This document shows, piece by piece, positions 49,697-60,203 of a DNA stretch of 64,000 nucleotides. The position numbers and the translations under genes are program-made. The stretch is taken from positions 799,501 to 863,500 of the forward strand of contig VICG01000003.1 in the NCBI GenBank assembly GCA_008692225.1, given 5' to 3'. Each line of letters opens with the position of its first letter. Within the stretch, counting starts at the first letter, position 1. The notes under the pieces are model-generated. The model had not been told where the DNA came from. It ran no database searches and worked only from the letters and a program-made list of their open reading frames with translations. Source of the DNA: Monilinia fructicola (taxonomy: Eukaryota; Ascomycota; Leotiomycetes; Helotiales; Sclerotiniaceae).

Positions 49697-51357
49697 TCAA
49701 CTTCTTACCGATACTATCGCGCTTTCCACACTTTCCGCCGCCTTCAGTCTTTCCAGACGTAGCACTTTGGCTGCCACACTGGCACGACTCTTTGACATCT
49801 GACTACGTTTACCATTGCTCTTATTACCCTTGCCATTGGAAAGCGGCGGACTCTGAACCATCGGAAACATAGCCATCTTGAGCAGATCGAGTAGGAGAAA
49901 TTGGAGGAGGATCTTGGAGCGAGGAGACAGGGTGAGCATCAGAGTTTTTGGGTGAAAGAGATGGAGGAACATGGGAGCAACTGCAGCACTTGGGACTGGA
50001 AGCTTGAAGCTGTGAGGATTGAGATGGTGGTAAGCTACCATTCTCAATGGTGTAGGTGTTTTTGGCATTTTGATGGACATCATCAGAGTTCTCCCGGATT
50101 TCGCGTGTTTCGATATGCTCGAAACGTTTTTTCGGTTGGGTCGAAACTGGTGGACTCGGTGGTGGACTGAGAGTGTATGATTGACTTCAGAATGGTTTCC
50201 CACGAATGTTGATCATGAGCGGGGGCTGTCAGAGACTGGGGTTCTAGTTGAATGGGTACGCTGCTAGATGGAGCAGAAGCCTGCTTATAATCATCATCCC
50301 AGAACTGATCTTCGAATTCTGCAAGGGAAATTTGATCCGCCATGAAAGACTCCTCGGCTTCATCATCAGAGCCATCTCGTGGAATACAGGATCCATCAAC
50401 TAGCTTCGTATGAGACTTTCCAATGTTTTTCTCGTCGTCCATAGGAGTGGTGTTATCGATGTCTTCGATTCTCATCGAAAGTCCTTGTTTCTGGAAGGCG
50501 ACTTGTAATTGCAAACTCTGCATAGTCTTAATGAAGTTATCTTGCTCAATCTTATCCATCCATTCAAACGATTCCAGATATTCTTGAGTTAACTCGAAGG
50601 GAGAGATATACCAGCGTCGGTGAGTTTTTTGACGTGCAGCAGCAGCCTTTTGAAGTGCTCTTTCTGTGCAGTACTGGAATGTTGACATCCATCCATTTGG
50701 CTGTATCATTGCCTTGACTTAACACTAATTTCACAAATTCATTCTCAGTCAGGTACGCTGGATGAAGGCCCTTAGGTATGAGCATTTCCCATGCGGAATC
50801 CCAGAGCGGGCCTTTGCGTGCATTATATTCATTAATTGCTGAGTTTGAGTTAACAGCAGTTATTAGCCGACTGTAATATACATGCTGGTCAGCAAAGTCG
50901 AACTCGTCAACAACAGTGGCAGGAGGTGTATCGAATTCGACAAATGGGGAGGGCTTTTTGAGTCTTATTGGCAACACAATCATATCCTCAAAATTGAGTC
51001 GAAATTCTGATGACAGTCTTCGAAGGTTATATTCTTCGCAATCGAAATCCATGTCAGGATCTTGCTCATAAAGATCAAAAAGCCATGCAACCATCATAGT
51101 TTGAGGGACCTGTAGTGGGGGGCTTCTATTGATGATGGAACATTGGGGTAGCTATGCTCAACTACTGCTTTGAGACTTGGAGAGCGCACAATTGGCGTAG
51201 GCGAGCTTTGAGTATCGGCGCTGACCTTCTTTGGGATACGTGAAGATGGCAATTTGCAAGAAGCAGTTCGACCACTGTCCAGCTCATGGAAAGGCCTTGA
51301 ACAGTTCTTCATGTAGAGGTAACAGTCTTCGTTACTGTCTGCCATTGTAGCTTGCAT
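49697..51357 (-). CDS. Unknown fungal protein
   Basis: A protein of about 540 residues pieced from several frames. It starts MADSNEDCYLYMKN (ATG 51345; an ATG at 51357 adds four residues) with a Ser/Pro-rich lead. It continues MMVAWLFDLYEQDPDMDFDC, LRLNFEDMIVLPIRLKKPSP-like sequence, WEMLIPKGLHPAYLTENEFVKLVL, then RRWYISPFELTQEYLESFEWMDKI and FEDQFWDDDY. A disordered Ser/Pro tail ends in a Lys/Arg-rich stretch. Frame changes are needed near 51095 and ~50690 and again within the tail (50.1-49.8 kb). The helical, Trp-rich core looks structured, but I recognise no family. There are no signal peptide or membrane segments. The exact 3' end is uncertain. Confidence 0.55.
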
Positions 51358-51623
51358 AGATCAAGATTGTATGGATGTTGTAAAAATCTTTCGCTATCCA
51401 ATGCAAAGAGACTTCGTGAAGGATAGAAGATGGAGTGAGAGTAATGTGCTGAGACTTGCACTGCTGCTATGACAGGAACGCAAATTGTTGGAATACTTGT
51501 TGTTGTATGGTCAATGGTTTCTCGGAGGGCAAGAAAGTCCAAAATATAGAGCACGACATGCGCCTGCCTTCCTTGAAGTGTCTAGTATCTCGTGCATGTC
51601 GACCAAAGCTCTTTCCACAACTC

Positions 51624-51877
51624 TTAATTCCTTTTTGCCAAAGGATCATCCGAGCGAGGAAAGCCTATTCTTCTGTACAATGCAAGTAAGTAACTAGATA
51701 GCCAGGAAGGATGAGCTTTAGAGCTCCATACCTAAATGCAGAGTCGATTGTCTGCTTTGTGGTACGACCTTGCTCCTTTTCTTCCCTGTTGATGCGAGTC
51801 ACTGTTGCTCCTACTCCAATGAATAAGGCGAAGATTGGATCGCCGACCCTAGAGATGAGATACGCTGGTGAAGGCAT
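51624..51877 (-). CDS. nce101: Small NCE101-like membrane protein
   Basis: 64 residues from two exons; intron 51673-51731 (GTATGG...TACAG) removed exactly in frame. The core YLISRVGDPIFALFIGVGAT is followed by TRINREEKEQGRTTKQT, the signature of the small fungal non-classical export protein 1 family: one membrane segment then a basic-acidic tail. The last exon gives RRIGFPRSDDPLAKRN. I chose the ATG at 51877 (MPSPAYLI); an in-frame ATG at 51892 would add five residues. The family is linked to export of leaderless proteins in yeast, a role based on limited evidence. Confidence 0.85.
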
Positions 51878-52545
51878 GATGATATGTTTCACGTGTGTTT
51901 GCCTGTTATCAATGTTCTGTTGAACTTCAGAAAATTGAGGTTCAAATACTTATAAGTTATTATTATTATGATGGAAATTGTGGGTACAAAATCTTCGGAT
52001 ATTCCCGAGATGTCATGCCATACTAGGCAGGTACCTAGGTAGTTCTAGCTCCATTTTGATGGAGGGGTACTTTCCAAGGTTGTAAATGGTAAAAAAGAAA
52101 GGATCGAGTTAAATGTGAGGAGTCTTCAAGTATACAGAATAAAAAAGCATATCATGGTAATTTATCTAGGTATTCTGCTGCTTCCTATTGAATATATTAT
52201 ATATATACCTAGGTAGGTACCTAGGTAAGTATCTCTCTCTCTCTTCACTTTAAAACAAGGCTTGTGCCACATATAAATGCCAATGAACTCAAGCCATGAT
52301 AGCAAGTCACGGTGCTTTCTCAGCAAAATGCATCATATCATGTTAGGAGAGACACCTATCTTATTTGTATTCCATTGTCGTTGTCATTTTCATTTGAGTC
52401 GAGTGGTTTTCCCTCCCCAGTATATCGACTCTCGGCTATATACAAGGCGGGTACAATATATCGTTCTATATCATTGAACGCCAATTTCCCTTCCCATCCA
52501 TTTCTAGTATTATTACATCATAAAGCTTAACCGCGTACTGACAGT
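51878..52545. other. Intergenic region with CCTAGG palindromes
   Basis: This lies between two minus-strand genes. Three exact TACCTAGGTA copies lie at 52032-52041, 52206-52215 and 52218-52227, and a TC run follows at 52229-52243. No gene is supported. Confidence 0.6.
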
Positions 52546-53740
52546 TTATTTGGAAAGAGCAAGATCAAAAGCAGGGATCAAAGTCTGTGCAAGCCAGAAA
52601 GAAAACACCAATTTTGGTCCAGTCATCAAAAGCTATCAGGCGTTAGTGTGGTGACTTTTCATGGCTCGCAGATATAACGTACCTTTGGAGTCAAGCCCTT
52701 GAAGAAACTTGTGATGCCCTCATTCTTCATCATGCTGGACACGATTCTGAATCCACTCTCTGGGTTCTCGAAGTTACGGTTTTGGATACGGGTCTTGATA
52801 ACATCGAGGGGTGCGGAAACAACAAGAGATGCAGATGCACCGGCGATAGAAGCTACAAAGTTCTGGAACCAGGAGGCCTTGTTGTAGTCGTTCAAACCAA
52901 AAAAAAGGTATCCTTTGGTGAAAGCGGATCCACCAAAGAGCTTTATGTATGTTAGCAGCCATTCATATTTGAACAATAGTGGCACTCACAGCAAATGATC
53001 CTGGCGCATTTCTTGCGGCAGTCCATTGCCAACCTCTATACAACCCGAAACCCTCATCTTTGACAATTCTCACGACTCCTCGTCCTCTGAAAGCCTCGGG
53101 GTTTGTCTGTCGCTTGATCTTGAGAACATCAAGGGAAGGAGTACAATCTCTCCAATTCCGACAAGACTTCCTGCTACGGAACTCATCATGGCCTTTCCAG
53201 TCTTTGCTCCAAATGTGTTATCGAATGTGCTGCCATGGTTCTTGGCTAGATAATCGCGAACAAATGGCTGCCCACCATACTTGTAGACTCTTTGAAGAAC
53301 CTTATAACCTGCGGCGTATCCTAAGCCCGGGAAGAGGGAGAAGAAACTTGGTGCCGATAGGAGCTGTTGCCTTATCTTTGAAGATAACCTGTGCCAATTT
53401 GCCCTTGGTCTGCCAGAGAAGCAATTAGCACGGCATAGTAGAAAGATTTCAGGACAGGGGGAATCTATACCGATCCTTGATTGCTCATCAATCTCTTTGC
53501 GATTGTGTCGACCTTTGATGGGTTAGTAAAAGCCATTCTCGACACAAGTTTTGGTGGTTCCATACAGGATGAAAGACAGCAAGTTCAGCGATACCAGCAG
53601 ATCCTACATAATTTAAGCAACTTATCACGTAACAAATTAAGTTGTAGAGTCTAACCTGAACCCAACAATCTAGCTGTTGTAGATTCTGACTTGTAGCTTT
53701 TGGAGGCCGATGACGGCGAGACTGCTGCAATTGGAGACAT
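52546..53740 (-). CDS. ggc1: Mitochondrial GTP/GDP carrier Ggc1
   Basis: Inner-membrane solute carrier with three tandem repeats, each with the P-x-D/E-x-x-K/R motif: HPVDTIAKRL, PLDVLKIKRQTN and PLDVIKTRIQNR. Exon 1 from ATG 53740 reads MSPIAAVSPSSASKS. Later exons read SAGIAELAVFHPV, GKLAQVIFKDKATAPIG, FPGLGYAAGYKVLQRVYKYG, VRDYLAKNHGSTFDN and EGFGLYRGWQWTAARNAPGS. The last exons read GGSAFTKGYLFFGL, EGITSFFKGLTPK and FSFWLAQTLIPAFDLALSK. The GYAAGYKVLQRVYKYGGQPFV stretch is diagnostic of the fungal Ggc1 (Yhm1) group, which exchanges GTP for GDP across the inner membrane and influences mitochondrial iron handling. Frame breaks are implied near 53352 (one extra base) and near 53130 (one missing base in a G/C run). 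Confidence 0.9.
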
Positions 53741-54524
53741 TATGGCGACGAAAATGAAATTAGAAAATTGCTTCAAAATCAATTCAATGAGTGAAGAATC
53801 TAAAATGTCCCGAGGCTTCGAATTGTTCAATTCTGTAAAGATTGTGAAAAGCCGAAAAAATATTTCCTCTGATGTGATTCCTGAACTTTTTTTTTTCCTT
53901 TTCAACCTTTAACCTTACCAGAGCCTTGCAAGGTTGTCCGTGCACTACCTAGCCTACCTTATCACCGTGGGGTAGCGAACTTTGATAATGGTTTTATTGG
54001 GCGATCAAAATAACAAAGAAGGGGTGAAGAAGAGTTGCTTGCAGATATGTAGGTAGGTCCTTAGAGGTATGGTCCTTTTTGATTTGGACATTAATTATAC
54101 TGTCTATTAAATCATTTACTATCTAAACACTTCGAAGTTGGTAGGTCAAAGCAAAGATTGAATAAGAAAGCTACAAAAAGTCAAACAATGTAATTAGTTT
54201 TCTCGACGATCTTGCTTAGAGCACCTAAATAGAAGTTTAGGATTCTGATCGAAAGATTCCAAGGTTAATGTTGCTCTTAGCTTCAATCAGAAGTGGAAAG
54301 ATTTTGAAGTGAATGCATACATGTTGTTCGAACTTGACAATATTGGCCTAGGAAACCAGTCTAGGCTAACAAATGATCCTATGGTATCTCCGAGTCGGGA
54401 GTCAGCTATGAATTTTTAATGCTGCTCGACATACCAGAACGCCTTTCTCATGCAATAGATGCGCCGTCCATTGTAAAAGAATCCAAACAACGCTTACTCC
54501 CCGGACCAAACCCTCCATAACTGG
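53741..54524. other. Intergenic region, no gene seen
   Basis: About 0.8 kb of AT-leaning sequence between two minus-strand genes; it presumably contains the ggc1 promoter and the rpc82 3' region. Confidence 0.5.
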
Positions 54525-56805
54525 TTAATAATCACAGAACACACCGACTAGATCGTCGAGTCTGCCAATCTGTCCTAATAGATCTTCCTCCTTGGCTCGG
54601 ATCTCACGCAATTGATTCATCTGTTCCGGTCGAAGCATAGCCTCCTCTTGACCTTGAACGTCGATTCGTTCTGACAATGCAATAAGGTCTGCTTTGCGTC
54701 GCTTTTTTCCACATCAAGACGCTGTAGACATCTTGACATTGCCTTGTAGGTTCGGTCCAACAAGAGAGAGGCAACCCGGTCTTGATCGAAGAACCACAAG
54801 AATACAGTACGCATGATTATACGACTGGGATCCCTGGGGACTTCCTGGATATCGACCATCCCATGAAGTTGCATTTCAACGAGTTTGGTTCGGGAGTCCC
54901 CTTTTTTGATCAACGCCACCTTGGAGATGTGCGTTTCTTCAAGCTTTCCCATTTTCCTCAAGACTCGGATAAGGCGATGGCCACTTTTGCCGAAATTCTC
55001 ATATATGATAGAGTCTATTTCTAATTCTCTAAGTCGCTCAATGACACGCTCGAAATCAACCGTCCACTCGCCCATCTGTCGCGTGCCGCATTTTCGCACT
55101 AAATGGCAGTCATCGGCCGCTAACAGTTGAAGATGGTTCATCACATGCATCATTCGGGCTTGACGGCTCTCCGTTAAGGGGGGGGACCTCGGTTTCTTGG
55201 TCATGGAAGGTGACGGCTCGCTTATTTTTGTTGGCCCTGGGTTGATCTGAAAAAGGATCATCGTCATCGGTGTCCATCGCATGCCCATTTCCATTAGCAA
55301 AAGGCTTATCTTCCTCTTCTGACTCATCAGAACTAGCATCGCCTTCTACCTCTGCTTCGTCCTGAGCCTTTCTCTTTCGGCCATTCTGAAGTTTGTCAAG
55401 CCTGGAAGTATCGATATTTTGACCGATAGCTTTGCCAATGCCAGTCGATACGTTGATTGTCTTACTCAAAGCGTCGGTCAATTCTTGGGTAGTTATTATT
55501 ATCGAAGGCCCATCTGCATCAGTCACGGCGTCGTCGATCTTCGGATCAGGTCGACATCTAGGAATTCGTTCTGATAAAAGGCGGAGGAGCTCGGCATAAA
55601 TATACGATGTAGTTTCGCCAATCCTGGAATTTGCAAGCTCAACAAGTCGTCGATTTCTCATGAAGACAATGCATTTCTCGTGATTGATCCGTAGAACCAA
55701 ATTTCCCTTGTGATAGGTTAGCATGCGATCACAATTAGCTACAATAAACGTGGATACACCTACATCAAGCTTGTTACTTTCATCGTTAAAATCATGGCCA
55801 TTAGTAGCACTGCCATTGTGAGAAAGCCTTCTCCGTTTTGAAACACTGCCGTTCATATGACCATTGGTAGATGATCGGTTGTAACCGACTGGTTTCCAAT
55901 TTGGAACCTCAGATCTTAACTCTTGTAAGCGTACTCGAATTCGCGACCTCAGCTCATCTTTCTGCTTCGTTCCTCTAGTGGCTCCCCCATAACTATCTTG
56001 AAGAAGACTCTTCTCGACCGCATTGTAGTTATCTGTCGGACTTCGAAACATATTCTGACCAACAGGTTGAATGAATCCTTCTTCTAACAACTGGATCAAT
56101 GCGCTGTTCAAATGTCCCGAGGGATACGAATGGGCGCCATTTCCATTTGTAGCGCCATTTATCCCGTTGCCATTACCATTGGCGTGTGCTTCATGGCTCT
56201 TGTTCAATTCTGAAATTATGTCGGATATCTTAGCATGGCCCAAAAGTACCAATTGTTCCATGACGTCAGTCGCCACAGATCCAAATTGTTCTCCTACAAT
56301 CTCTAAGATTTTTCCAGATCTAACTAGAGCGTACGCGGCATCGATGTTTGCTTCATAAGTGGTGTCGCCCCTTTCTTCTGAGTTGTGGTAAACCAAGTTC
56401 TGTCGAACGAGGACCGTTAATCCGAGTTTCAATTGTCGCGTTGTGAGCTGAGTGTGTCGCTTCAGTGCAACCATAGATAACCTTCCTCGTCGGAGTAAAA
56501 TAGTGAAGATGCGCTACATGATGTTAAACTTGACCATGAAAAATATGAGTTCTTCAGCCTCGTCATATGAGCAAGGCTTGGTTCGGATTATTCTTCAGTA
56601 AACGGAGAGGAGTTGGCGAACTTACAGAAGACAATTCGCCATATATATCATCGACGACGAGCAGAGAGCAGAGCTCAACCGCATGCTTTGGCTATGTATA
56701 ATGTCAGCTGGCTGAAGATAATTCAAAAGATCGACAGATTATCATGAGAAAAGGTAGGCGACAGGAATGATTCTGACTTGCAGCAATTGAACTTACCCTG
56801 GACAT
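54525..56805 (-). CDS. rpc82: RNA polymerase III subunit Rpc82 (C82/RPC3)
   Basis: Winged-helix subunit of the Pol III-specific C82-C34-C31 trimer, needed for initiation at tRNA and 5S genes. Exon 1 encodes MSR; intron 56692-56796; exon 2 PKHAVELCSLLV...YGELSS; then exon 3 RIFTILLRRGRLSMVALKRHTQL. Winged-helix motifs follow: LTTRQLKLGLTVLVRQNLVYH, LNSALIQLLEEGFIQPV and ELRSRIRVRLQEL. Asn/Gly-rich linkers come next, then RRLVELANSRIGETTSYIYAELL. The C-terminal part has GTRQMGEWTVDFERVIERLRE, SGHRLIRVLRKMGKLEE and SRIIMRTVFLWFFDQD. The tail ends LREIRAKEEDLLGQIGRLDDL at 54525. An extra C in the run at 55178-55185 and a frame change at an A6 run (~54707-54712) break the frame. The acidic/basic insert before 55178 (DASSDESEEEDK) is typical of fungal C82. 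Confidence 0.9.
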
Positions 56806-57173
56806 GATATTGTTTGCTACTAGAAGATTATTTGTAATATCCCTAGAGCTTCCACAAATACTAACAATATTTCATTGACAAATATGAAAGGTATTGAATG
56901 AAATCATAGAAAATTATAGTCCAAGTATACGTAGAAATTGAAGATTGTCGAATACGCAAATAATTACTTAGAAATTTTGAGGTGGGGGACCAATTGTCAA
57001 ATGGACAAATCAAAATTGGAGGGGATTGAATTACACAAATTGCTAAACCTTATTGAGACTAGCGCAATTGTTCCGAGATCTTCCAGCGAAAAGAACTGTA
57101 GGATATTGGATTAAACGTCCTGATCTTTCAAGAATACCGAGTCTCCCCTCCCTTCAACAAACATATCCAAACA
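56806..57173. promoter_or_regulatory. Divergent promoter between rpc82 and qcr2
   Basis: 368 bp between divergent start codons, AT-rich and without a gene. It must serve both. No specific element is recognised. Confidence 0.4.
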
Positions 57174-58744
57174 ATGATCTCACGGTCGGCGATTGGACGA
57201 CACGCACAGCTTGCTGTTCGCAGGCAATGCTGTGCCCAGCCAGCTAATCGTCGTGGCCTTGCTGCCGTTTCCTCCGGATCAACCTCATTCTCATATGAAT
57301 CATCTGATGTTGCTGGAATTAAGGTCGCAAGCAGAGATGTTGCTGGAGCCACTACAAAGCTTGCTGTCGTTGCCAAAGCCGGAACAAGATATCAGACTGC
57401 ACCAGGTTTGACCTCTGGGTTGGAGCGATTTGCATTTAAGGTAAACTTCTATCCTGAGAAACATCATTCGCGTTATATTATCTCCCTCTGACCATTGACT
57501 GATATTTTGTAACTCAGAACACCTTGAAACGATCTGCACTCCGTATTTGCAGAGAATCCGAACTCTTAGGCGCACAACTAAACGCTTACCACACTCGTGA
57601 GGCACTCGTCGTGGAGGCCAAGTTTCTCCGGGAAGACCTACCATACTTTACCGAACTCCTTGGTGAAGTAGTCTCAGCGACAAAATATACCCGTAAGTCT
57701 AGAGCAGGGAAATTACTCATTGTAGCTTGTTATTAACTAGTCGCATCAGCCCACGAATACCACGAAGAAGTCGAGCACCAGATCAAGTTGGGTCAAAAGA
57801 AATTACTTGGAAATGTATCCGAGCTTGCTATTAACTCGGCACACGGTGTCGCATTCCATAGAGGACTCGGAACGCCCCTCTTCCCATCTTCGTCCACACC
57901 TCTTACCAAATACTTAAGCTCGGACTCCGTGAGCGAATTTTCAACCCAGGCATACTCGAAGCCAAATATCGCTGTTGTTGCAAACGGTGCCAGCCAGGCA
58001 GATTTATCAAAGTGGGTAGGAGAGTTCTTCACAGGTACTCATTCTGGACAAGGTCTCTCTGGCCCTGGTGCAACCAAATACTATGGTGGTGAAGAACGTA
58101 TTGCACATGACTCGGGTAATTCGTTTGTTCTTGCTTTCCCTGGATCTAGTTCTTTCACCGCAGGGGGATCCTACAAGCCTGAGTTCTCTGTCCTTGCATC
58201 TCTTCTCGGTGGAAAGTCCAGCATCAAGTGGTCCACTGGATTCTCAATCTTATCCAAGGCTGCATCGTCATTCCCAGGAGCCAGCGCCGCAGCCACTAAC
58301 TTTGCTTACTCTGATGCTGGACTTTTGGCGCTTCAATTTAACGGTTCTGCAGCTGCTGTCAGATCAGCCGCCATTGAGGCAGTTAAGGCCCTTAAGGCAA
58401 TCGCTGAAGGTTCCATCAGCCAAGAAGACTTTACAAAGGCTGTCGCGAATGCTAAATACAAACGCATTGGAGGAAGGTCAAAAACGTCGAGGCTGGTCTC
58501 GTCTTAACTGGCTCTGGACTTGTTCACGGCGGCAAGGCTTTCCAAATCGATGAAGTTGGCAAGAGCGTCGAATCAGTTAGCATTGAGAAATTGAAATCGG
58601 TATGTATCTATCTACGGTTTACTCAACATGATATTAATATTTTTATAGGCTGCGAAGGCGATTTTGGAGGGCAAAGCTACGGTCTCGGCAGTTGGTGACC
58701 TGTACGTTCTTCCCTATGCAGAGGAGCTTGGTCTTTCAGTGTAG
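57174..58744 (+). CDS. qcr2: Complex III core protein 2 (QCR2)
   Basis: Mitochondrial processing-peptidase-like core subunit of the cytochrome bc1 complex. The N-terminal presequence MISRSAIGRHAQLAVRRQ is Arg-rich. It is followed by VAGIKVASRDVAGATTKLAVVAKAG and YQTAPGLTSGLERFAFK; the second exon has LGAQLNAYHTREALVVEAKFL and ELLGEVVSATKY. The third has LLGNVSELAINSAHGVAFHRGLG, FSTQAYSKPNIAVVANGAS and STGFSILSKAAS. Introns lie at ~57440-57518, in ~57693-57755 and before AAKAILEGKA in the last exon. No HxxEH zinc motif is present, as expected of QCR2. Two extra bases are implied, C at 58463 and one A in the run 58480-58484. Together they restore ALEEGQNVEAGLVLTGSGLV. The protein ends EELGLSV inside a 20-bp duplication. 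Confidence 0.92.
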
Positions 58745-58763
58745 AGCTTGGTCTTTCAGTGTA
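58724..58763. repeat. 20-bp tandem duplication across the qcr2 stop codon
   Basis: GAGCTTGGTCTTTCAGTGTA occurs twice back to back. The first copy encodes the last residues of QCR2 and most of its stop; the second lies in the 3' untranslated region. Confidence 0.95.
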
Positions 58764-59101
58764 GAGCTAGATTTCAAGATGGGATAACAGGGTGTATTAT
58801 CAAAAGCTCTTAGAGTGTATTGTAGACGTGATGCTCGCTGTGAATATATGATTGATTTCCTTCAATGCGGGTGCTTCCCATTTCTAAACGCCATAAAGTA
58901 GTTACCCCAAAGCTAGAATATGTCAGAGCTTTGGTAATCAGTCAAGTCGAATATATACCCTGAACTTGATGGAATTTAATAATCACGTGATCTCGGGAGT
59001 TTTCTCCAGGATTTCCCGCGCTCCACGGAAGGTCAACAGGCACGGCAGCAACCTTTCTTCAAATTACATCGTCCCGATTTACATATCTCTCATCATACAC
59101 A

Positions 59102-59506
59102 ATGGCGTTTGCGTGGAAAGCCTCAGGTCTTACGTACGTAGTTGTAGATTTGCAGCTCCCTTTACAGCTGTCACTTGGCGGGACAGAAGACACTCGCGCG
59201 GCGCTTTGGAAAGACTTTTACTGACATATTTCCTTGACTATAGCTACAACAAGTACTTGTCCGTCGCCGCACGAACTGTTCGAAGAAGCTTGAAAGATGA
59301 CAAACGATTGGCGGCTGAGCGAAGAGGGAGATGGAATTGAGATTCTCCAAGTGGACCGTGAGTGACTCCTAGAGTCTCTCGGGACAAATCGAAAGGGATT
59401 GGGCTAACAATGAATCTTGGAATAACAGAACGGCAAGCAAGGCGAAGTCAAGAACGTTGCGGAGGCCAATGCAGCATCAATCGCAGACGCTGCTTCATCA
59501 TCTTAA
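59102..59506 (+). CDS. atp15: Mitochondrial ATP synthase epsilon subunit
   Basis: Small F1 central-stalk subunit, 74 residues. Exon 1 is MAFAWKASGLT. Intron 59134-59243 joins to YNKYLSVAARTVRRSLKDDKRLAAERRG. Intron 59358-59428 joins to NGKQGEVKNVAEANAASIADAASSS. The AFAWKAxGLxYxxYL and VRRSLK...AERR motifs are those of the eukaryotic epsilon family (yeast Atp15). The segment EMELRFSKWT between the introns requires one base to be added in the G3 run at 59326-59328, a deletion rather than the usual insertion; the coding length then divides exactly by three. It lies 357 bp downstream of another respiratory-chain gene, qcr2, on the same strand. Confidence 0.92.
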
Positions 59507-60203
59507 ATATGGGCACATCACTGTTTCGGGGCCATAAGGGCGGAGGGAAAGAGATGTCCGATGAATGAATGGCAGGGCGGACTTGTACATTTGTATCATT
59601 CGGGGCTGTTGAGCCAAGGCAATTAAAAAGTCATATCATCCTCGCGAACTCCCTGGTTCATTATTATTTTGAATGGCATTCCTTGGAATGAACATCTCCA
59701 AGGAGGTCAAACATTGAGATCATTACCTCATTCCCGCATTCCCATATAGAAAAGGCCGAATTGCCCACAAAACTGTTCGCCGTGATGCCAGAAGATGAGA
59801 GTATTCAATGATCCAAGTCTAGGGAGACCATCATTTCTGATATATTTTGTAGCACATTTGAACCCACCACCTTACCATTGAAGCTTAGGTATCATCATGA
59901 ATCTTGTAGTACAGAGGCCATATTAATAGGTGGAAAAAACACTCAAATGGTTTGTATCAATAGAAAGCTGTACATCACCCACAATTCAATATGACATTCT
60001 GCGAATATCCAAAAGAAGCATCCTATAATTACTTATTACCCATTCGAAATGGAATTTTGCACTTATGCGACTTCCCGTTTCAAGCGAGAACACTATCTCC
60101 CCAACAAACCTCGACATTAAAACAAAAATCACGAATGACCATTATAAAAGATATCTGGGTGCTTTGAACAATATCTCAAAGTACCTAGGTAGTTGCAGTA
60201 GCC
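59507..60203. other. Intergenic region upstream of mak10
   Basis: About 0.7 kb with no gene. A TACCTAGGTA palindrome (60182-60191) lies 12 bp before the mak10 start codon. Confidence 0.55.
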
